From positions 1 to 10,114 of the forward strand of contig JAKIVF010000116.1 of NCBI GenBank assembly GCA_021647145.1: DNA of 10,114 nt, in the 5' to 3' direction. The translations under genes and the position numbers were made by a program. This document shows, piece after piece, positions 7,188 to 10,114 of this stretch. The DNA comes from Methylococcaceae bacterium (GTDB lineage: Bacteria > Pseudomonadota > Gammaproteobacteria > Methylococcales > Methylomonadaceae). Position 1 is the first letter of the stretch. Each line of letters opens with the position of its first letter. Below the pieces are notes generated by a model. The model did not search any database. It was given only the letters and a program-made list of their open reading frames with translations, and was not told the DNA's origin.

Positions 7188-8076
7188 TGCCTTAAAAGAG
7201 TACCTTATTTCTATCCAGGATAGAGTGGAAAATGCACTGGATTTACGTCTACCTGATGCGAATATTTTACCGATGAAACTTCATCAAGCTATGCGATATA
7301 GTGCTTTAGACGGTGGAAAACGTATGCGCCCAATGTTAACTTATTGCACAGGTAAATTATTAGGTATTCCTATCGAAAATCTTGACGGGCTGGCCTGCGC
7401 AGTTGAACTTATTCATGTTTATTCATTAATTCATGATGATCTTCCTGCAATGGATGATGATGACCTAAGGCGCGGCAAAGCAACTTGTCATATTGCCTTT
7501 GATGAAGCAACGGCTATTTTAACAGGCGATGCTTTACAAGCCTTAGCCTTTGAAGTATTGGCTAACGACCCAAGTATCGATATAGATACAAACCATCGGT
7601 TAAAAATGATCACTACTTTGGCCAAAGCCAGTGGCTCCCAAGGTATGGTTGGAGGTCAAGCAATAGACTTGGAGTCAGTAGGTAAACAACTGACTTTGCC
7701 AGAACTTGAAAATATGCACATCCATAAGACAGGAGCATTAATTCGTGCCAGCGTAAATTTGGCAGCACTGGCTAAACCTGATTTAGACTTGGTTATTGCA
7801 AAAAAACTAGATCATTATGCAAAATGTATTGGCCTTTCTTTTCAAGTTAAAGACGATATTCTAGACGAAGAAAGCGACACGACAACTTTAGGTAAAACCC
7901 AAGGTAAAGACAAGGATAACGACAAACCTACTTATCCTGCTTTATTAGGCTTAGCTGAAGCTAAAGAAAAAGCGCAACACCTACATGAACAAGCCATTGA
8001 AAGTCTAATTGACTTTGGTGCCGAGGCTGATTTATTGCGCGATTTATCACTTTACATTATTCAACGCGACCATTAA
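7180..8076 (+). CDS. ispA: Farnesyl diphosphate synthase ((2E,6E)-FPP synthase)
   Basis: 298 residues, the standard IspA length. It condenses isopentenyl diphosphate with dimethylallyl and then geranyl diphosphate to make farnesyl diphosphate, the precursor of undecaprenyl carriers and quinone side chains. It shows GGKRMRP (45-51), the first aspartate-rich motif DDLPAMD within HDDLPAMDDDDLRRGK (85-100) with the two-residue insert of bacterial type II enzymes, GMVGGQ (155-160), KTGALIR (183-189), and the second aspartate-rich motif DDILDEESD (225-233). All catalytic aspartates are present. A GGAG lies about ten bases before the ATG, inside the xseB 3' end. The xseB-ispA order is typical of gammaproteobacteria, but the dxs gene that often comes next is missing here. 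Confidence 0.95.
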   Translation: MSNALKEYLISIQDRVENALDLRLPDANILPMKLHQAMRYSALDGGKRMRPMLTYCTGKLLGIPIENLDGLACAVELIHVYSLIHDDLPAMDDDDLRRGKATCHIAFDEATAILTGDALQALAFEVLANDPSIDIDTNHRLKMITTLAKASGSQGMVGGQAIDLESVGKQLTLPELENMHIHKTGALIRASVNLAALAKPDLDLVIAKKLDHYAKCIGLSFQVKDDILDEESDTTTLGKTQGKDKDNDKPTYPALLGLAEAKEKAQHLHEQAIESLIDFGAEADLLRDLSLYIIQRDH

Positions 8077-8325
8077 TTACTATACTATTTAGGCTCTTCT
8101 AAACTTTGAGTGGCTAACTAATTATAGTTGCGTGGTATTTAAACGGCACTTACTCAAACTATAACTAATTGAAAATATATAAAAGTCATGATTAATGATA
8201 AATTGATTGCGACAAAACAAATAAGCAATCTCCAAGAGACCTGTCTTAATTGTTCATTAATACCAAATTTTGGCGCTGCCACGAAATTCTGGAGGTACAA
8301 TACTTAATTCTGTTAAACTTTCGCT
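8077..8325. other. Intergenic stretch after ispA with interlocking short repeats
   Basis: No gene is supported. Just after ispA is a weak hairpin (TTTAG at 8088-8092, CTAAA at 8099-8103) without a good T-run. Then come overlapping inverted repeats: TTTGAGT (8105-8111) with ACTCAAA (8152-8158), and TTATAGTT (8122-8129) with AACTATAA (8157-8164). Because the right arms overlap, only one can form at a time. A 39-codon frame at 8188-8307 has no ribosome-binding site and no family I know. Confidence 0.45.
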
Positions 8326-8462
8326 ATGGCGAGGCTAGCAAGAGTATTATTACCCAATTTTCCATATCATATAATCCAGCTAGGAAATAAAAGGCAAGAT
8401 GTTTTTTCAAAGAAGAAGATTATCACTATTACCTAGAACTTCTTAAAGATAAATGCTTATTT
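8326..8462 (+). pseudogene. RAYT (REP-associated tyrosine transposase) gene remnant, frameshifted
   Basis: From the ATG at 8326 the frame reads MARLARVLLPNFPYHIIQLG and then NKRQDVF, the characteristic N-terminus of Y1/RAYT transposases (family form: MARLARVVIP..PHHITQRGNRRQDVFF). At the T-run 8402-8407 the similarity jumps frame and continues as FKEEDYHYYLELLKDKCLF up to about 8462. Adding one T would restore a single reading frame, so a one-base deletion in a homopolymer is the simplest explanation. The similarity stops after about 46 residues, before the HUH histidines and the catalytic tyrosine, so the gene is both frameshifted and truncated. Full members are around 150-300 residues. The REP-like palindrome at 8546-8604 is the kind of element such enzymes act on. 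Confidence 0.7.
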
Positions 8463-8476
8463 TTCAAAAAAGGAAA

Positions 8477-8520
8477 CAAAGGGGTAAATCACAATCGAGA
8501 CTTGTATCTGCCCCCCTTTG
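8477..8520. terminator. Possible intrinsic terminator, better on the minus strand
   Basis: CAAAGGGG (8477-8484) pairs exactly with CCCCTTTG (8513-8520). The loop is 28 bases, long for a terminator. On the minus strand the stem is followed by TTTCCTTTTTTG, which would serve the exported-protein gene to its right. On the plus strand it is followed by a weaker ATTTCTATTT. Confidence 0.35.
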
Positions 8521-8545
8521 ATTTCTATTTATATTAGTCACTCCA

Positions 8546-8604
8546 TGTAGGTTGCACCTTATCCGTGCTTTAATTTGAAAATCACGGCTAAAACCGATTC
8601 TACA
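8546..8604. repeat. REP-like imperfect palindrome
   Basis: The outer arms TGTAG (8546-8550) and CTACA (8600-8604) and the inner arms CCGTG (8563-8567) and CACGG (8583-8587) pair symmetrically around an AT-rich loop of 15 bases, with partly mismatched sequence between. From memory, palindromes of the form TGTAGG...CCGTG...CACGG...CTACA are dispersed in many copies in some gammaproteobacterial genomes. Only one copy is in this window. It lies between the RAYT remnant and the exported-protein gene. Confidence 0.55.
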
Positions 8605-8638
8605 AAAAAATAGATTAATTTTTCAAATCAAAACAATT

Positions 8639-9355
8639 TTATTGGACAAGAGATACATCACCATCACCCACTTCAAACGTCATTGTTCCCGAAATTTGAT
8701 GTTGTTTTACACGATAAACAGTATTACTACCTTTAACACTTAAACAAGGAATAATAACTTCCCCTGTTGCAGGTGAATATGAAGCAAGACAATTCCCCAG
8801 CTCCCCACCAAGTGTCACAACAATACCAGCATCCAGTGTTTTAGTTGCTTCAATAATAGTTGATGTGTTTGTTCCATTATGAACCATTTCGTTTGAATTT
8901 TTTTTCAAAACCTCAAATACACTTAATTTACCCGAAATATCTTCATCATCAATGTCAAATATTGTAAGAGTATCTCCTTTCACAACAAATCTTCTGTCAC
9001 CAAAACCATACCGTCCATCCTCTAAATTTCCACTTGATGCAATTTCCAGTGCTTTTGCCGCTTCCGCACTTTCGACATTAGTACTTGGGTCTGCTGTACC
9101 ATCTTCATTTAACCATAAACCGCTTTCGGCATCACCAAATCGAAAAACTGTTGAATCCAGTTGAACAAAATGCATATCTTCTTTATCCACCACAAAGATA
9201 GTACTCCCATCGTTATAAATTTTCCAGATACCAAATTCAAGTGTTTTATTGATATTAACGATCGGGTCTCTTACCAGAGTCTCTTCCGCTATCGCTAACG
9301 GACTGCTAAAAAATAAGACTAAACTTAAAAATACACTAGAACTAAGATATTGCTT
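8639..9355 (-). pseudogene. Unrecognised exported protein, start codon removed by an ISAs1-type insertion
   Basis: I do not recognise the family. The open frame runs from the stop at 8639 back to about 9355. A GTG start at 9193 would leave 184 residues, but the frame stays open upstream and encodes a clear Sec signal peptide there: KQYLSSSVFLSLVLFF, then SSPLAIA and EET, with likely cleavage after AIA. Between that peptide and the in-frame stop at 9368-9370 there is no ATG, GTG or TTG. The lysine codon at 9353-9355 abuts the presumed IS end, so the original probably began Met-Lys-Gln-Tyr there. The mature part is about 215 residues, acidic and beta-prone, with many Gly, Asp, Asn and Thr, and two cysteines (in GNCLAS and IIPCLS) that could form a disulfide. 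Expression now would need an IS-borne start or the cytoplasmic GTG form. Confidence 0.65.
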
Positions 9356-9947
9356 AGGGCAATCGGGCTAAAAAAGATTTGAAAATAGATGAGGTATTAA
9401 TCCTATCATTTGATTTTAAATGACAGATAAAGTAAGTGCCTCAATTATTCATCATTTCTCAAACATAGAAGACCCAAGAGTAAACCGACAGAAAAAGCAT
9501 CGCCTTCAAGATATATTTTTCATTACCCTTTGTGCAGTAATATGTGGAGCAGACAATTGGGTTGCTATCGAAGAATTTGGCGAAGCTAAAGAAGAGTGGT
9601 TTACCGAATTACTGGACTTGCAGCATGGCATACCTTCGCATGACACGCTGGGTGATGTCTTTGCAATGATAGATACCAAAACGTTTAGTGATTGTTTTTC
9701 CAAATGGGTTGCTGATTTAGCCACCTTAACGGAAGACGAAGTCATTGCCATTGATGGGAAATGCCTAAGGCGTAGTATTGATAAAGCATCTAACAAGTCA
9801 GCCATTTATATGGTGAGCGAATGAGCACAAAAGCATAGTCTCGTTTTAGGCCAAGTTAAAGTGGCTGAAAAGTCGAATGAAATTACAGCCATTCCCAAGC
9901 TTTTATCTCGTTTAGATATTGCAGGTACAGCAATTACAATGGACGCA
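9355..9947 (+). mobile_element. Left part of an ISAs1-family insertion sequence
   Basis: The element starts near 9354-9356 with TAGGGCAATCGGGC, a GGGC-containing end of the sort I associate with ISAs1-family elements. It runs through a leader of about 65 bases into the transposase gene at 9420. The left boundary is supported independently, because the host gene on the other strand loses its coding sense at exactly this point. Similarity to ISAs1 ends at about 9945-9950, where a different transposase begins, so the right end of this element is lost or lies elsewhere. The target duplication cannot be read. Confidence 0.6.
9420..9947 (+). pseudogene. ISAs1-family transposase, nonsense mutation and 3' loss
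   Basis: The frame opens MTDKVSASIIHHFSNIEDPR, the N-terminal domain of ISAs1 (H-repeat-like) transposases. It continues through HRLQDIFFITLCAVICGADNW to the first catalytic aspartate, Asp112 in IDGKCLRRS. The TGA at 9822-9824, after MVSE, falls where relatives have Trp (TGG), so it is probably a point nonsense change. Beyond it the same frame resumes with normal family sequence, LVLGQVKVAEKSNEITAIPK and later ITMDA, whose Asp (codon 9942-9944) is the second catalytic residue. Family similarity then stops; the third acidic residue and about half of the usual 370 or so residues are missing. The protein is dead unless the TGA is read through, and still incomplete then. Confidence 0.8.
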
Positions 9948-10114
9948 AAAAAGCCTGACTGGATGAGGCAGGAACAGTATGATTCACCCGAAACACTGGT
10001 TATTCGTGAACTATGCATCAAGGGAAAAGTACTGATAACGACATTGTTATCGCCTAAAGAAGTCTCTAAAACAGAATTAAAGTCTCTCTATAAAAAATGT
10101 TGGCAAATAGAAGT
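9948..10114 (+). pseudogene. IS4-type transposase C-terminal fragment fused to the ISAs1 remnant
   Basis: From about 9948 the same frame reads KKPDWMRQEQYDSPETLVIR, then ELCIKGKVLITTLLSPKEVSKTELKSLYKKCWQIE, to the window edge. This is the segment of IS4-type transposases leading to the Y-x2-R-x3-E signature, with the catalytic Glu in WQIE. The signature Arg is Cys here (TGT, one transition from CGT), so this copy is probably inactive as well. The N-terminal two thirds are absent. The in-frame join to the ISAs1 fragment looks accidental. The rest of the IS4-type gene should continue to the right of the window. Confidence 0.65.

Noticed and set aside
8105..8170. Interlocking inverted repeats read as a riboswitch or attenuator
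   Set aside because: No gene follows on the plus strand that it could control, and the arms are only 7-8 AT-rich bases. Recorded only as part of the intergenic description.
8188..8307. 39-codon plus-strand frame after ispA
   Set aside because: No ribosome-binding site, no family resemblance, and located in a degraded region; likely chance.
8952..9164. 70-codon plus-strand frame
   Set aside because: Antisense to the exported-protein frame, which has a signal peptide and a coherent composition; this one has neither.
9506..10021. Two minus-strand frames (9506-9805 and 9806-10021)
   Set aside because: Both are antisense to clear transposase sequence on the plus strand.

Overview
The window looks like the chromosome of an AT-rich gammaproteobacterium. 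ParE of E. coli length, the xseB-ispA pair, a YqiJ/YqiK-type membrane pair and an HDOD regulator all point that way. I cannot name the genus. Much of the window is non-coding or decaying: two gaps of about 400 and 730 bases, remnants of at least four transposable-element types, and two host genes cut by insertions.

Layout, left to right. Bases 1 to about 134 are the end of an IS3-family element, with the first 14 codons of its OrfA reading out of the window on the minus strand. It has cut a phytanoyl-CoA-dioxygenase-like gene (to 381), leaving only the N-terminal part. That stub is the last gene of a minus-strand operon, read from the right as a YqiJ/NfeD-like membrane OB-fold protein (2289-2945), a YqiK-type flotillin (384-2246) and the dioxygenase. 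An 18-bp perfect hairpin stands upstream of the operon. Next comes an HDOD-domain protein (minus), then a 730-base gap holding an imperfect 30-bp inverted repeat about 150 bases long end to end, DnaA-box-like words and the parE terminator. parE (4931-6820, minus) is divergent from xseB-ispA (6954-8076, plus). The 133-base space between them holds a clean palindrome over the likely parE -35.

From 8077 to the right end the sequence is accessory and degraded. The dxs gene that often follows ispA is absent. In its place are the start of a RAYT-type transposase gene with a one-base deletion, a REP-like palindrome, and a gene for an unrecognised exported protein on the minus strand. An ISAs1-family element has removed that gene's start codon. 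The ISAs1 transposase has an in-frame TGA and then runs directly into the C-terminal part of an unrelated IS4-type transposase, so it is a chimera of two dead elements.

Working together: parE (chromosome decatenation), xseB (exonuclease VII) and ispA (farnesyl diphosphate) are housekeeping. The flotillin and its OB-fold partner should form a membrane-microdomain scaffold, and the dioxygenase was co-transcribed with them until the insertion. I found no complete defence, toxin-antitoxin, CRISPR or biosynthetic system. The observations most worth following are the flotillin-dioxygenase linkage, the decapitated exported protein, the 150-base inverted-repeat element and the RAYT/REP remnant.
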